Positions 63,243 to 64,000 of a stretch of DNA of 64,000 nt are shown one piece after another. This stretch comes from Pseudomonadota bacterium (GTDB lineage: Bacteria > Pseudomonadota > Gammaproteobacteria > Enterobacterales > Enterobacteriaceae). Position 1 is the stretch's first letter; each line of letters begins with the position of its first letter. Position numbers and translations under genes: made by a program. The stretch spans positions 62,001 to 126,000 of the forward strand of contig JAGTSE010000004.1 in NCBI GenBank assembly GCA_018261615.1, in the 5' to 3' direction. The notes below the pieces were generated by a model. It had not been told where the DNA came from and ran no database searches. It worked only from the letters and a program-made list of their open reading frames with translations.

Positions 63243-64000
63243 ATGCGTAACAATGAACCCGTCACACAGCAAGAATACGTTTTCGATAATGATGCCACGT
63301 TAATGTCAACGACCGATCCACAAAGCCATATTAATTATGCTAACGACGCGTTTATTCAAGTCAGTGGTTTTTCGCTTGAGGAACTAAAAGGTGAGCCTCA
63401 TAACCTGGTACGCCATCCCGATATGCCCAAAGAGGCTTTCGCGGATATGTGGGGCACGCTGAAACAGGGGGAACCCTGGACAGCGCTGGTAAAAAACCGC
63501 CGTCGCAATGGCGATCACTATTGGGTACGCGCTAATGCTATTCCGGTGGTGCGTGAGGGCAGGATCAAGGGTTATATGTCCGTACGTACGCGACCCGCAG
63601 CGGAAGAAGTCGCGGCGGCAGAGGCGCTGTACCGTGAGTTTCGCAACGGCCAGAGCAAAGGCCGACGTTTTCATAAGGGGTTAATTATTCGCACCGGTTT
63701 GATGGCGTGGCGCTCACTGTTCGTCACCCTTCCCCTGCGCTGGCGATTACGCTCGGCACTGATTGTCGCGCTGTTATTCAGCCTGGCTGCCGCCTGGCTG
63801 CATGGATTAACGCCCGGGCAAATGGCGAGTTTCTCGGGTTTCATGACGCTACTGCTGCTGGTAATCGATATCTGGCTTGAGCAGCAAATCGTTCGCCCGG
63901 TTGAACATCTTCGGCGTCAGGCATTGCAGGTTGCCAGCGGCGAAATACATCAGGTGGAACAGCTTCATCGCGTAGATGAAGTGGGCGTGACGCTACGCGC
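63243..64000 (+). CDS. PAS-domain methyl-accepting chemotaxis protein, Aer-like (truncated by window end)
   Basis: MRNNEPVTQQEYVFDNDATLMSTTDPQSHINYANDAFIQVSGFSLEELKGEPHNLVRHPDMPKEAFADMWGTLKQGEPWTALVKNRRRNGDHYWVRANA, TM segment and HAMP start. Confidence 0.9.
   Translation, partial: MRNNEPVTQQEYVFDNDATLMSTTDPQSHINYANDAFIQVSGFSLEELKGEPHNLVRHPDMPKEAFADMWGTLKQGEPWTALVKNRRRNGDHYWVRANAIPVVREGRIKGYMSVRTRPAAEEVAAAEALYREFRNGQSKGRRFHKGLIIRTGLMAWRSLFVTLPLRWRLRSALIVALLFSLAAAWLHGLTPGQMASFSGFMTLLLLVIDIWLEQQIVRPVEHLRRQALQVASGEIHQVEQLHRVDEVGVTLR

Overview
This is a 64 kb chromosomal window from an enterobacterium, probably in the Enterobacter/Kosakonia/Citrobacter neighbourhood. Genus is inferred only from gene content and order. 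The backbone follows the E. coli 38-40 min region: pheT'-pheS-pheM-rplT-rpmI-infC-thrS ... ydiY-pfkB-ydiZ-yniA-yniB-hxpB ... ydjM-tcyP-cedA-osmE-nadE-(cho)-ves-spy-astEBDAC-xthA-ynjE-nudG-ynjH-gdhA-topB-selD ... ydjA-sppA-ansA-pncA-yeaC-msrB-gapA-yeaD-yeaE-mipA ... yeaG-yeaH ... yeaK-yoaI-yeaL ... yoaF, yoaJ. Accessory genes interrupt this backbone: a GT9 heptosyltransferase-like gene, a fumD-like gene beside a small membrane ORF, a kduD-like dehydrogenase, a class A acid phosphatase, a TylF-like methyltransferase, a polar amino-acid ABC transporter, a GATase1/DUF523/DUF488 cluster and a PAS chemoreceptor. There are decayed genes: a flagellin C-terminus, cho, and nimR/nimT. The most notable system is a complete dlt-type D-alanylation operon in a Gram-negative genome (44819-48872), ordered dltD-dltX-dltB-dltA-dltC, between mipA and yeaG. 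It includes a 40-aa DltX-like peptide absent from the supplied ORF track, which ends in FEYQKF and so matches the FxYxxF C-terminal motif of Gram-positive DltX. Its acceptor molecule cannot be teichoic acid in this envelope and is unknown from sequence.
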